Shown here: one piece after another, positions 1 to 9,358 of the stretch
How the letters are laid out: the number at the start of each line of letters is the position of its first letter
Position numbering within the stretch: position 1 is the first letter of the stretch
Made by a program: the position numbers and the translations under genes
The notes under the pieces: generated by a model
What the model was told of the DNA's origin: nothing
What the model saw: the letters and a program-made list of their open reading frames with translations, nothing else
Databases searched by the model: none
Assembly (NCBI RefSeq): GCF_039542035.1
Contig: NZ_BAABHJ010000039.1
Coordinates: forward strand, 1-64,000
Direction: 5' to 3'
DNA from: Actinoallomurus liliacearum
GTDB taxonomy: Bacteria; Actinomycetota; Actinomycetes; Streptosporangiales; Streptosporangiaceae
Length of the DNA stretch: 64,000 nt

Positions 1-1
1 C

Positions 2-1579
2 TACCGCCCCGACGGAGGCGTAGACCACTTCGGTCCCGCGTCGGAGCGCATCGCGGAACCGCTGCCGCAGGCGTCACCCGGCGGCGAGACCGTCACCGCC
101 CCCGGCTCCGAAGTGCCGGAGGAGCCCGGTGGAGGCCTGGCCGAACTGCCGATCGTCCCGCAGGAGGGCGAGGCGTTCGGCAGGGCGCTGGCACGGGCGC
201 TCGACCGTGGAGCGTCCCTCCTGCGGACCGGGGACGAACCGCCTACGGCGGGTGAGCCGTCCACGGCGACGGGCTCCCCGTTCGACCGGTTGATGGCGGG
301 TCTGACCGAGGAGAGCCTGCCCGCGTCCGCGCCGCTCTTCGGCGAGGACGGACCCGTCCGGGTCCACGACCTGAAGAACGCCGGGATCCCGCTGACGACC
401 GTCCAGGACACCCAGGCGGTCCTGCAGGGCGGTGCCCTGCCCGTCGCGAGCCTCACCCGTGTCCAGCGGTTCCGGCTGGCGATGGAGGATCCGCTCGCCG
501 GTCATGAGACGCGGGCGGAGATGCTGGCGGCCGTCGACTCCGCGGCCCGGGCGCTGGGCGTACGGCTGGTGCTCGGCGAGATCCCGCAGCCGCCCGAAGC
601 GCCGGCCCTTCCGGACCCCGCCCTCCACAACGCGTCCACCGCCACGGGCACGGACGCGGGCCGGCTGACGGCCTACGTGGAGCGCCCCGAGTTCCAGGAC
701 GCGAACGAAGACCCGGAGTCGGTTCCCGACGGCTACGGTTGGCCCCTGCAGTACGCGGACGGCACCCGCGCTCCGCTGTTCGACGGGGTGCCGACGCGCC
801 TGCAGATCCATCAGGGCGGCCTCGACGACTGCCAGCTGATCACCCTGATCGGCGCGGTCGCGGCGCGATACCCGCAGGTCATCGCCGGCCGCGTACGAGA
901 GACCGGGGACGGCAACTACCAGGTGTCGTTGAACGAGGCGGAATACGTGGAGGAGGGCGACCTGTACCGGCCGACCGGAAGGCTCATCACCCTCACCGTG
1001 ACGCCCGACCTTCCCGTCTTCGCCGACGACCCCGGGACGCCCGCCTTCGCGCGTGGAGGGGGAACGGCATGGGCGCCGATCATGGAGAAGGCGTTCGCCG
1101 GAATCGACCAGACCTGGAGCGCCGAACGATGGCAGCGATGGATCGACGGATGGACGGCGATGGGGGGAGACGACGAAGCCGTCCCGCAGGGGTACGTCCG
1201 CCTCCACCAGGGCAACCTCCAGGAGGAGGGCGCCGAGATGCTCACCCAGCTGACCGGCCTGCCTTCGTCGTTCCTCGAGATCCCCGGCTTCTACGAACCG
1301 TCCGGTCCCGACGCGGACCAGCGGCTCCTCGACGGCTTCCGTACGCTGCTCGCCGCGAACAAGCCGATCGTGGTGGGCACACAATCGCCGGAGGAAGGCG
1401 GCGATCAGCTACTCGCCGCCGGCCTTCTCGAGGGCCACTACTACGACGTCGTCCTCGTGGACGACCAAGGCTTCATCCACCTGTACAACCCGTGGAACCG
1501 ACTGCATCCCCCACCGCTCACGGCTCAGGGATTCAGGTCCGCCTTCTCGGGGTTCTACATCACCTGGTTGGAATCATGA
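2..1579 (+). CDS. Calpain-like cysteine protease, T7SS locus (5' partial)
   Basis: The frame is open to the window edge, so the start lies outside; the first in-window GTG (113) is probably internal. 525 residues are visible. The N-terminal 220 or so are acidic and low in complexity. The C-terminal part matches the calpain (C2) papain-like fold: a Gly-Gly-Leu-Asp-Asp-Cys-Gln block near codon 835 holds the candidate nucleophile, GHYYDV (about 1432) supplies the histidine and NPWN (about 1489) the asparagine, so the catalytic triad looks intact. The stop overlaps the ATG of the next gene (ATGA), which encodes a type VII secretion-associated protein. It could be a secreted toxin/effector or a processing protease; context favours a T7SS role, but no export signal is visible in the partial sequence. 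Confidence 0.75.
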   Translation, partial: YRPDGGVDHFGPASERIAEPLPQASPGGETVTAPGSEVPEEPGGGLAELPIVPQEGEAFGRALARALDRGASLLRTGDEPPTAGEPSTATGSPFDRLMAGLTEESLPASAPLFGEDGPVRVHDLKNAGIPLTTVQDTQAVLQGGALPVASLTRVQRFRLAMEDPLAGHETRAEMLAAVDSAARALGVRLVLGEIPQPPEAPALPDPALHNASTATGTDAGRLTAYVERPEFQDANEDPESVPDGYGWPLQYADGTRAPLFDGVPTRLQIHQGGLDDCQLITLIGAVAARYPQVIAGRVRETGDGNYQVSLNEAEYVEEGDLYRPTGRLITLTVTPDLPVFADDPGTPAFARGGGTAWAPIMEKAFAGIDQTWSAERWQRWIDGWTAMGGDDEAVPQGYVRLHQGNLQEEGAEMLTQLTGLPSSFLEIPGFYEPSGPDADQRLLDGFRTLLAANKPIVVGTQSPEEGGDQLLAAGLLEGHYYDVVLVDDQGFIHLYNPWNRLHPPPLTAQGFRSAFSGFYITWLES

Positions 1580-2244
1580 CGACGGACAACATGCCCCCGA
1601 TCCCGGATTCGATCCGGGAGGCCGCCCGGCTCGCCCCGGACCACTGGCTCGGGATGGTCGACCCCGCCTGGACCGGTGAGGGGGAGCCGCCCTCGTGGGC
1701 GATGCTCGGCCAGTGGCGGTCGAGCCCGGAGGGCGAGATCGTCGAGTGGCGGGAGAACGAGGACTACCGGCCGTCGCCGACCGCTCTCGGCTGGCCCGAG
1801 CCGGCCGATGACGTGGACGCGGCGGTGCAGCTCGCGGCGACCGGCTACGGACCCGGCGAGGCGGTGCCCCGGGCGCTGGCCACCATGAAGGAGGTGGCGG
1901 TCCTCGTCACCCCCGACGGCGACCCGCTGGCCGCGACGGCACCGGACGGAAAGACGCCGGTGATCCCCGTGTTCACCTCGCCCGTCTACCTCCACGCCGC
2001 AGGCCGGCTGGCGTTCGAGCTGATGGACCTGTGGGAACTGGTCGACTCGCTGCCCGAGGAGCACGTCCTCTACCTCAACCCCTCGGCCCCGGTGAGCATG
2101 ACGGTGGAGACCGACATGCTCCTGGAGGCGCTGGAAGAGACCGGCGCGGACGCCGGTGGTGATGAGGATGCGGACGCCGGCGAGGTCGGTGATCAGAGTG
2201 CGGACGTCGGGCCGCCGGTGCGTCCGGCCGCCGAGGAGGCCTGA
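1576..2244 (+). CDS. Type VII secretion system-associated protein (SseB-like)
   Basis: 222 residues from ATG 1576, which overlaps the upstream stop by four bases; upstream in-frame codons belong to the preceding gene's region and are ignored. The sequence carries hallmarks of the actinobacterial T7SS-associated/SseB-like family: a HWLGMVDPAWTGEG block near the start, VGQWRS-like and WRENEDYRPSP segments, a DAAVQLAATGYGP helix, and a C-terminal LYLNPSAPVSMTVET strand. There is no signal peptide or membrane segment, so it is probably cytosolic. The last 35 residues are an acidic, low-complexity Asp/Gly/Ala tail. Genes of this family sit beside ecc genes and WXG100 substrates in related organisms; their molecular role is unknown. 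The core secretion genes must lie to the left of the window. Confidence 0.8.
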   Translation: MTTDNMPPIPDSIREAARLAPDHWLGMVDPAWTGEGEPPSWAMLGQWRSSPEGEIVEWRENEDYRPSPTALGWPEPADDVDAAVQLAATGYGPGEAVPRALATMKEVAVLVTPDGDPLAATAPDGKTPVIPVFTSPVYLHAAGRLAFELMDLWELVDSLPEEHVLYLNPSAPVSMTVETDMLLEALEETGADAGGDEDADAGEVGDQSADVGPPVRPAAEEA

Positions 2245-2307
2245 TCCCGTATCCCGGCAGGTGAGGAGACCTGATCCGATTTCGCCCATCGGCGCCGCAG
2301 AGGCGGC

Positions 2308-2357
2308 GCGACCGTATAAAACGGTCGAGGTGGGTGCGACGGTGAAAATACGGTCGC
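2308..2357. repeat. Inverted repeat between T7SS genes
   Basis: A perfect 10-bp inverted repeat, GCGACCGTAT at 2308-2317 and its complement at 2348-2357, encloses a second smaller palindrome (ACCGT-ATAAA-ACGGT, 2311-2325). It lies in the gap of about 300 nt after the SseB-like gene. It could terminate that transcript or serve as an operator for the next gene; the sequence alone does not decide. Confidence 0.45.
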
Positions 2358-2481
2358 CTGTGGTGAACCGAAAGCGCCATCGCGTCCGTATGCGTATGCG
2401 AGGCAACCTCTCGCCGAATCGCCTCCGTACGGATCGAGGGGTGGCCTCGGCTCGCTGTGCGTAACGCGAAGGAGGTGTGCG

Positions 2482-2547
2482 GTGACGGATCCGGTGATCG
2501 GGAGGTCCTTCGCCGCCACCGCCGCCGTCGCCGGAGGTGAATCGTGA
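2482..2547 (+). CDS. Possible 21-residue leader peptide
   Basis: A 21-codon frame starts at GTG 2482 behind a near-perfect ribosome binding site (AAGGAGG, about 2469-2475). Its TGA (2545-2547) overlaps the GTG start of the 1033-residue gene at 2544 as GTGA. The peptide begins VTDPVIGRSF and is otherwise Ala/Gly-rich; no family is recognised. The strong binding site and stop-start overlap suggest translational coupling to the downstream gene, but chance cannot be excluded for so short a frame. Confidence 0.4.
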   Translation: MTDPVIGRSFAATAAVAGGES

Positions 2548-5500
2548 CCCGCTGGAGAAGGACGCCCATCCGCCGTCCCGGGCAGGGCAGGCAGGGCGCC
2601 GCCGCCTCGACAGGGCCGGGGAGCAGCGGCGCGGCCCGCGCGAAGAGCCGGGCCCCGGTGGTGGTCGACGAGTACGACGGTCTGATCCTGCTGCGCTCCT
2701 CTCCGGACGCGGCGCCACGCCCCGAGGACGTCGCCGAACTCGCCCGCGCCGTCGCCGGCGTGGACGAGTACTTCACCCTCGTCGTCGGCGCGGACGACGC
2801 GGGCGGCGAACTCTGGGCCCGGCTCGGCACCGTCCTCGACTCCCTGCGCGCCAAGGGGGTCACCACGGTTCGGCTCGTGCTGTCGGGCGCGGGCGGTGAA
2901 CGCGCCGACCGCCCCGCCCTCGCGCAGCGGATCGCCGACGCCTGGGGGATCGAGGTGATCGCCCCGGACGCGGGCGTCCTCATCCTGCCCGGCGGCTCCC
3001 TGCTGGCCCAGGGCACCGACGGGCCCGGCCTCGGCTGGCGGTCGTTCACGTCCGGGACGGAACCGTCGCCTCTCGGGCCGCGCAGTCCGGCGCCGGTCTG
3101 GCAGCCCGCGCTCGCGCGGCTGCCCGGCCGTACCGCGGGCGGGTACGTCGTGGAGCAGGTTCCCGCCGGCCTCCTCCTGCGGTCCGCGCGGGAGCCGAGA
3201 GCCTGGGCGGCGGAGCTCTGCTACTCCGTTCCGGTGGACGGTGACCACCTCACCGTCCTGGTCGGCGCGTCCCGGCTCAGCGGCGACGCGGAGGTCCCGG
3301 CGCAGGAGATCGCCTCCCTGTTGACGGCCCTGCCCACTTCGACCCGTTCGGCGGTCCGGCTCGCTCCGTGCGGTCCCGTGGACCTGCTGTCCGTCGCTCA
3401 GGACACCGCCGAGATCCTCGGCGCCGACGTGGAGGTGTGGACCGGCCTCCCGCTGGTCGTCGGCTCCGACACCGAGGCCGGCGTCCGGCCGGTCCTCATC
3501 GGCGCCGACGCCGAGCCGACCTGGGCGCCGTTCGTCGAGGCCGTCGCCTGCCGCCCGTACGGCGCCGACGGGGCGGACGCTCCCGCCGAGCCCCGGCTGC
3601 TGCGCTGGCGGTCGCCCCTGTCCGAGGGCGTCCGGACGGACGACGGCGTCATTCGTCTCTCGGATCGCTGGCAGGTCGCGGTGACGAGGTCCGGGCTGGT
3701 GGTGGGCCCCCACGGCGAGCCGTCCGCCGTCGCCGGGCGGCCCGTGGCACCGGAACAACTGGCGATCGAGGTGAACCTCCGCGGCGCGCCGGCCGACGAC
3801 GCGCTCTTCACCGGTCTGTCCCGCCTGCTGTCCGACCTGGGTACCGGGGTGCGTGAGTTCGTCGCCCTGCACCGGGCCGCACCGCCGGAGGGGGCGGACG
3901 ACGCGGGATTCCGGCTGCTCCGGCTGGCCATCGAGCACAACGTGGCGCTGGTGGAGCCGCGACCGGTCGAGGCCGCGCCCGCTCCCGCGTCGCCCACCGT
4001 ACGGACCGTCGCGACGCCGCGCTCCGCCTGGTCTCAGGCGGAGCGGGCCGCCGAGCCGCCCGCCGCGCCACCTGGGGCGAGAACGGACGCTTCCGGCGAC
4101 GCGACCGTTCACTCGGAACCCGCACGAGCGAACTCCGCCGGACCGGCGGCCGACGCGTTCGCCCATTCCGCCCGGATCGACCTCCCCGATCTCGTGGCCG
4201 CGCAGTCGAGTCTGCCCCCGCCCGAGCGCGAAGCACCAATGGCCCCGAATCCTCCCGGGGACGTGACGGAAGGCTCGGCTCCGCACCGAGTCGAGGAGCC
4301 GCTGCACGCGCCGGAACATCCGGCCCCACCGGCCTCCGTGCCGGAACATCCCGCCCCACCGGCCCCCGCGCCGGAGGACCGTACCGGTGCGACGCCGTCG
4401 ACCGGGCCGGGGGAGGGAGGCGGCGCGGAACCGCTCTCGCCGAACCCGGCGAAGACTCCGCCCGTGTCCGTCACGTCCGGCGAACCGGAGGCATCCGAAG
4501 CCCCCGGCGCGCCCACGGAACCGCCATCCGCTCCAAGGACCCCGACCCCGACCGCGCCCGAGGCCGAGGCCCCTCCGGAGCCCTCGGAGCTCCCGGGCCC
4601 TCCGGAGCCCCCGGCGACGACCTCGGCCCTTCCCGAGCCCCCCGAACCTCCGGCCGCCCCGGAGTCCCTGGTCGCTCCCGGGCCGTCGGTCGCCCCTGGG
4701 CCCCTGGTCGCTCCGGGGCCTCCGGCCATGCCGCGACCTCCGGCCGCCACGCAGCCTCCGGCGGCCACTGAGGCCCGGGTGTCTCCTCCGTCCCCGCCCG
4801 CCGAGCACCGCGCCGGTCCCGCCCCCGCCACCGGGGGAGTACGGCCCGGACCTGCCGTGAAACCGCTCCGCCGCAGCACGGAGGCGGAACGAGCGGAGTT
4901 CCGGTCCCTCGTGCAACGGATCTGGGAGCGGCATGGCGCCGCGGTGAATCGCGCGATGACCCGGATGCCGGCGCTGCGCGGCGGGCAGGTGGACGCGGCA
5001 CGGACCGACCTCGTCGCGGTGCACGTCCACCTGTCGGGCGGGCTCGGCGAGCCGGACGGACAGGAGCCGGGATCACCGGGCGGCGCCGGGCTGCCCGACT
5101 CGTACCTCGCCTGCCTCGCCTCCGGCCTGAGCCGCCTGCCGTCGTACCGGGGGGCCGCCGTGCGCGGCGGGCTGCCCGCCGACGGCGACCTGGAGCGGTT
5201 CGTGCCGGGAACGGTGCTGCGCGGGCCGGGACCGGTCAGCGCGCTGCCGATCGGGGATGCGGTGGGGCTGTCCGCCGCGACGGGTGGATACGTCATCTGG
5301 TCCTCGACCGGTCGGCGGGTGCGCCCGCTGCTCGGTTCCGGATCCGGTGCCGCGTCGGACGAGATCGTCTTCCCTCCCGGCACCGCCTTCCGCGTGCTCG
5401 GCGTACGGTCCGCCGGTCAGGCTCCGATCGTCCTGCTGAGCGAGATCCTCCGTACGGGATCGGCGACCGGCGACCGGCCCGGCGTGCTCGGTGACGCCGA

Positions 5501-5645
5501 TCAGGCCGCTCTGGAAAGGCTCGACGAAGCGCTGCGCCGGCAGGCGCCCTCGGCCGGAGGACCGTCTCCGGCCGTCTGGCCCGTCCGCTGCGCCGAGCCA
5601 CTGGATGGAGCCACGGGATGGCAGGAGCCCTCAAGACCAGGCTGA
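2544..5645 (+). CDS. Large T7SS-locus protein with Pro-rich linker and ADP-ribosyltransferase-like C-terminus
   Basis: 1033 residues from GTG 2544, four bases after GGAGGTGA. Three parts are visible. Residues 1-35 are basic. Residues about 36-475 form a globular region with repeated PAPVW/GGYVVEQVPAGLLLRS-type strands. Residues about 480-770 are almost wholly Pro/Ala/Glu and likely disordered. Residues about 773-1033 resemble an ADP-ribosyltransferase fold: SYRGAAVRGG could carry the R of an R-S-E triad, GYVIWSSTG the S strand, and DEIVFPPGTAFRVLG the usual E-bearing strand that shapes NAD-binding domains. The first Glu of a classical E-x-E pair is replaced by Asp, so activity is uncertain. 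No signal peptide. Genes like this occur beside T7SS modules in actinomycetes; function unknown. Confidence 0.65.
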   Translation: MTRWRRTPIRRPGQGRQGAAASTGPGSSGAARAKSRAPVVVDEYDGLILLRSSPDAAPRPEDVAELARAVAGVDEYFTLVVGADDAGGELWARLGTVLDSLRAKGVTTVRLVLSGAGGERADRPALAQRIADAWGIEVIAPDAGVLILPGGSLLAQGTDGPGLGWRSFTSGTEPSPLGPRSPAPVWQPALARLPGRTAGGYVVEQVPAGLLLRSAREPRAWAAELCYSVPVDGDHLTVLVGASRLSGDAEVPAQEIASLLTALPTSTRSAVRLAPCGPVDLLSVAQDTAEILGADVEVWTGLPLVVGSDTEAGVRPVLIGADAEPTWAPFVEAVACRPYGADGADAPAEPRLLRWRSPLSEGVRTDDGVIRLSDRWQVAVTRSGLVVGPHGEPSAVAGRPVAPEQLAIEVNLRGAPADDALFTGLSRLLSDLGTGVREFVALHRAAPPEGADDAGFRLLRLAIEHNVALVEPRPVEAAPAPASPTVRTVATPRSAWSQAERAAEPPAAPPGARTDASGDATVHSEPARANSAGPAADAFAHSARIDLPDLVAAQSSLPPPEREAPMAPNPPGDVTEGSAPHRVEEPLHAPEHPAPPASVPEHPAPPAPAPEDRTGATPSTGPGEGGGAEPLSPNPAKTPPVSVTSGEPEASEAPGAPTEPPSAPRTPTPTAPEAEAPPEPSELPGPPEPPATTSALPEPPEPPAAPESLVAPGPSVAPGPLVAPGPPAMPRPPAATQPPAATEARVSPPSPPAEHRAGPAPATGGVRPGPAVKPLRRSTEAERAEFRSLVQRIWERHGAAVNRAMTRMPALRGGQVDAARTDLVAVHVHLSGGLGEPDGQEPGSPGGAGLPDSYLACLASGLSRLPSYRGAAVRGGLPADGDLERFVPGTVLRGPGPVSALPIGDAVGLSAATGGYVIWSSTGRRVRPLLGSGSGAASDEIVFPPGTAFRVLGVRSAGQAPIVLLSEILRTGSATGDRPGVLGDADQAALERLDEALRRQAPSAGGPSPAVWPVRCAEPLDGATGWQEPSRPG

Positions 5646-5693
5646 CCGCCGGCCCCATCCGCGAACTGATACGAACATCAAAGGAGAAACATC

Positions 5694-7040
5694 GTGTCTT
5701 CCCAGCCGGGATCCGGTGACCACACGAAGCCGCTCGGCATCCGCCGACCGGTCGAGTTGCCCGAAGGGGACATGGAGGGGGCGGCGGACCTGGCACCGGC
5801 CTCCGACCTCAGCCCCGCGGACGAGCCGACTTCGGCCGCCGCTATCGCCTCGGCGGACGAGCAGGCTCCCGCCCCCGCTTCCACGCCCGATGAGGAGCAG
5901 ACCCCGGCCACCGGATCCGCGTCCGAACCGGAGGGCGACCGGTCCGATTCCACCGGAGGGGAGAGCGCCGACGCCGGTACGGCCGGTTCGGCCGCGTCCG
6001 AGGAGGGCTCTGAGGGCTCTGAGAGCGCTCCGGAGCCGACGGCGTCACCGGCTGAGGCCACGGAGCCGGCGGCCGGCGACAAGGCCGCCAAGAAGGACGA
6101 CAAGGCCGCCAAGAAGGAGAAGCGCACCGCGTGGCTGCGGAACGTCGCGGTGGTGCCGGCGGCGTCGGACGGCACCGCGGCGGCAGGCGACGAGATGCCG
6201 CCGGACCGGCCGCGCAAACCCGTACTCGCCGCCGTGGCGATCGGCGGGGTCGTCCTGCTCTCGATCCCGATCCTGCTGATCGGGACGGGACACCACGACG
6301 GCAAGAAACAACGCACCATCGCGGCGGCGGACAGGGTGATGGCCGGCGACGGGCAGGCGGCGCCGGGCGCGTACGTCTCCACCTCGCCGACCCCCGCCGC
6401 GTCACCGTCACCGTCGGCGTCCGCGACCCCGAAGAAGGGCACGAAGGGCGGGGAGACCGCGGCCAAGTCCTCCGCCACGGCGGCCGCCGGCAAACACGGG
6501 ACCAAGGCGGACAAGGGCAAGGTCGGCGTGACGAGCACCGGCGGACGCTTCCCGACCGGACCGAAGTTCTCCACGGTCACGCGCGTCCTGCTGCACAACA
6601 CGATGACCGGCCTGTGCGCCGACGTCCCCGGCTATGGCAACGGCAGCATCGAGGGCCCGATCAACCAGTTCACCTGCACCCGCTCAAATGGTGACAACCA
6701 ACTCTGGGATCTTGTCGTCAATATGAAGGGAGCCGGACCGCACGGGGCCGACCTGTTCACCATCCGCAACAGCAAGGACAACTACTGCTTCGATGTGCCA
6801 GGCGCGGGTGCCGCGCCCGCCCGTACCGCCCTGTCGGAGAACTACTGCTACCCAGGGCTGCACGACAACCAGATGTGGTACCTCGAGAAGAGAAGCACGG
6901 GCCACTTCTGGATCCGCAACTACGTCAGCCACAAGCTCTGCCTGGACGTGTCGGGCTACTACGGGTCCGGCGGGAAGGACGCCCGGCTCACCCTCTTCCC
7001 ATGTGACCCCAAGGACGACCACATCTGGTCCTTCGGCTGA
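5694..7040 (+). CDS. Membrane-anchored ricin-type beta-trefoil lectin, T7SS locus
   Basis: 448 residues; GTG 5694 preceded by AAGGAG at 5681. Residues 1-135 are acidic, Pro/Ala/Glu-rich and lack a signal peptide. A KK-rich cluster follows, then one transmembrane helix at about 180-200 (VLAAVAIGGVVLLSIPILLIG). A Ser/Pro/Lys linker leads to a C-terminal ricin-B beta-trefoil (about 300-448) with the expected repeats ending in QLWDL, QMWYL and HIWSFG and paired cysteines (CADVPG, CFDVPG, CLDVSG). The topology is therefore cytosolic acidic arm, membrane helix, outer lectin domain, presumably binding a surface glycan. Proteins of this layout are common neighbours of actinobacterial T7SS genes; the partner is unknown. 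Confidence 0.8.
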   Translation: MSSQPGSGDHTKPLGIRRPVELPEGDMEGAADLAPASDLSPADEPTSAAAIASADEQAPAPASTPDEEQTPATGSASEPEGDRSDSTGGESADAGTAGSAASEEGSEGSESAPEPTASPAEATEPAAGDKAAKKDDKAAKKEKRTAWLRNVAVVPAASDGTAAAGDEMPPDRPRKPVLAAVAIGGVVLLSIPILLIGTGHHDGKKQRTIAAADRVMAGDGQAAPGAYVSTSPTPAASPSPSASATPKKGTKGGETAAKSSATAAAGKHGTKADKGKVGVTSTGGRFPTGPKFSTVTRVLLHNTMTGLCADVPGYGNGSIEGPINQFTCTRSNGDNQLWDLVVNMKGAGPHGADLFTIRNSKDNYCFDVPGAGAAPARTALSENYCYPGLHDNQMWYLEKRSTGHFWIRNYVSHKLCLDVSGYYGSGGKDARLTLFPCDPKDDHIWSFG

Positions 7041-7122
7041 TCGACCACCGGCCTTGCCGATCTCCGACACGCCATGCCCCGAGCCGGCGGAGCAGGCGAA
7101 CGCGGTTGTGGAAGGCGAACGA

Positions 7123-9309
7123 TTGAGCGAGCACCTGAGGTTCGTGCTGTTGGGCCCGCTGGAGGTCTGGTCGGGTGACGCCCGGCTCGACCTCGGCCCG
7201 CCCAAACGGCGTGTCCTCCTCGCCCGGCTGCTGATCGCCGACAGCCGTCCGGTGTCGGCGGACCGCCTGGGCGAGGACCTGTGGGAAGGGAGCCCGCCCG
7301 CGGGCGCCCTGTCCTCCATCCACTCGCACATCAGCCGGCTGCGCGCCGTGCTGGAGCCGGATCGTACGCGGCGGGGAGGGCACACCGTCCTGCTCAGCGG
7401 GTCGGCGGGGTACACGCTCAACACGCCGCCTCACACCCGGGACTCGACCCGGTTCGAGGAGACGGTCAGCCACGCGCGCGGGCTGCTGACCCGCGGACGG
7501 CTCGCCGAGGCCCGCCGGGAGGTGCAGCGCGGTCTGGCCCTGTGGCGCGGCACCGCGCTGGCCGACGCGGCCAACTACGCCTTCGCCGAGAGGGAGATCG
7601 CCCGGCTGGAGGAGATCCGGCTGGCGGCGGGTGAACTGCACGCCACCGTTCTCCTCCACGAGGGTCGTCCCGATGAGGCGGCCGTCATCGCCGAGGAGCT
7701 CACCACGCGGTCTCCGCTGCGCGAGGCCGCGTGGGCGCTGCTGCTGCGCGCCCTGTACCTGGCGGGCCGGCCCGCGGAGGCGCTACGGCGTTTCGAGGCG
7801 ATCCGTACGCTGCTCGGCGAGGAACTGGGCGCCGTGCCGGGACCCGAGCTCAGCGACGTCCACGTGGCGGTGCTCCGCCAGGACGTGGCGGCTCTCGCTC
7901 CGTTCCGCTCGCATGCGGCACCTGCCCCGCTCGTGGGACGCCCGGCGGGTATGACCTCGTCCATCGTCGGCCGGACCGGCGAACTGGCCCGGTTCGAGGA
8001 GATCCTGAGCGACGCGGGCCAGGGCCGTACCCGCTGGGTGGTGCTGTCCGGGGAAGGGGGCATCGGCAAGACGCGGCTGGCCGAGGAGTTCGCGTCCCGG
8101 GCCGTGGACGCCGGGTTCAAGACCGTGTGGGTCCGGTGCGGCATCGACATCGGTTCGGAGGCGGACGGGGCGGACCCCATGGGCCGGCTCATCTCGATGG
8201 CGTACCCGGACATCCGCCTGGACGGTGGATCCGAGGCCGTCGTCGGCGAGCTCGCGGAACGGCTGACCCGACAGCCGACGATCTGCCTGATCGAGGATCT
8301 GCACCGGGCCGGCCCGCGCTTCCGGCGCCTGCTCGCCAGCTACGCCGCGCTGCTGCGGGACGTGCCGCTCATCGTCGTCTGCACGACGCAGGACACCGAT
8401 GACGCGGGGCTGCGCGAGCTCCTCGCGCTGCTCGTCCGGCAGACCCGCGCCACCCTCCTGCCGCTGGACCCGCTCACCGTCGCGGACGTCCACGAGCTGA
8501 TGCAACGCCGGGCCACCCCGTTCAACCCGAGCGCCCCGGGCAGCGAGCTCCATCAGCGAGAGGCGGCCGAGCTGCACCGGCGCGGCGAGGGGAACCCCTT
8601 CCTCATCACCGAGATCCTCGAGCTGCCCAGTGAGGAACGGACGGGACCGGGGGCGCGGCTTCCCGCGTCCGTCAGCAGGGTGCTGCGCGCGCGCATGGAC
8701 CTGCTGGACGAACGCGTGCTCACGATGTTGCAGGCCATCGCGGTGACGGGTGGAGAGCTCGACCCCGAGCTCCTGCTCCGGATCCGGACGATCAGCCGTG
8801 AGGAGCTGCTGTCCCTCATCGACGCGGCCGTCACCGCGCGGGTGCTGAACTGGGAGGACGGCACCGCTCCCGGCCGCCCCGGGCGATACCTCATGCCCGA
8901 CCTCGTACGCGAGCTGGTGCTGCAGGACCTCACCCCGGCCCGCCGGCAGTTGCTGCACGCGGCCGCGGCTCGCGCGCTGGCCGAGTTGCCGCACCGCCAT
9001 CCCGTGCACATCGCCCGTCACCTCATGGCCGCCGGCCCGCTCATCGCCCGTGAGGACCTGGTCGACGCGGCGTTCGCGGCCGGCAACCGCTGCGCCAAGG
9101 ACGACCAGCACGCCGAGGCGGCACTCTGGTTCGACCACGCCGCCGCGCTGGCGGACGATCCCGGCGTACGGGCGGAGGCCCGGCACGCGGCGGCCACGGC
9201 TCGCCGGCAGCTCGATCAGCTCGAGCGGTGGATCGGCCATCCGTGCGATCCCGCCGATCTGCCCGGCGGCCCCGCGTGGCCGACGGATCCCGAACCCCGT
9301 GCGGGCTGA
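7123..9309 (+). CDS. BTAD/SARP-type transcriptional regulator with AAA ATPase domain
   Basis: 728 residues from TTG 7123, chosen because GGAAGG (7110-7115) sits seven bases upstream; GTG 7108 in the same frame is the alternative. Domains in order: OmpR-type winged helix (about 1-95, opening with LRFVLLGPLEVW), bacterial transcriptional activation domain (about 100-245), then an AAA/NB-ARC-like ATPase with Walker A GEGGIGKT near residue 310 and the hydrophobic CLIEDLH strand as Walker B. A helical C-terminus follows with no LuxR-type helix-turn-helix. Large SARP-like regulators usually activate a neighbouring operon in response to a nucleotide-dependent switch; the adjacent T7SS accessory genes are the obvious, unproven targets. 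Confidence 0.85.
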   Translation: MSEHLRFVLLGPLEVWSGDARLDLGPPKRRVLLARLLIADSRPVSADRLGEDLWEGSPPAGALSSIHSHISRLRAVLEPDRTRRGGHTVLLSGSAGYTLNTPPHTRDSTRFEETVSHARGLLTRGRLAEARREVQRGLALWRGTALADAANYAFAEREIARLEEIRLAAGELHATVLLHEGRPDEAAVIAEELTTRSPLREAAWALLLRALYLAGRPAEALRRFEAIRTLLGEELGAVPGPELSDVHVAVLRQDVAALAPFRSHAAPAPLVGRPAGMTSSIVGRTGELARFEEILSDAGQGRTRWVVLSGEGGIGKTRLAEEFASRAVDAGFKTVWVRCGIDIGSEADGADPMGRLISMAYPDIRLDGGSEAVVGELAERLTRQPTICLIEDLHRAGPRFRRLLASYAALLRDVPLIVVCTTQDTDDAGLRELLALLVRQTRATLLPLDPLTVADVHELMQRRATPFNPSAPGSELHQREAAELHRRGEGNPFLITEILELPSEERTGPGARLPASVSRVLRARMDLLDERVLTMLQAIAVTGGELDPELLLRIRTISREELLSLIDAAVTARVLNWEDGTAPGRPGRYLMPDLVRELVLQDLTPARRQLLHAAAARALAELPHRHPVHIARHLMAAGPLIAREDLVDAAFAAGNRCAKDDQHAEAALWFDHAAALADDPGVRAEARHAAATARRQLDQLERWIGHPCDPADLPGGPAWPTDPEPRAG

Positions 9310-9358
9310 CGTCCGTGACAACGTTGTCGTTCGCCTCGTCCGGTGGTGCCCCGGGAGC

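Noticed and set aside
739..1575. In-frame upstream extension of the SseB-like gene
   Set aside because: It overlaps the calpain-like gene and is Arg-rich and non-conserved; the ATGA overlap at 1576 and the family N-terminus fix the start.
2193..5030. Long minus-strand open frame of 945 codons antisense to the Pro-rich T7SS gene
   Set aside because: It is a shadow of the Pro/Ala-rich codons on the plus strand: Arg/Gly-rich, with no recognisable domain, and conflicting with a gene that has a binding site and conserved blocks.
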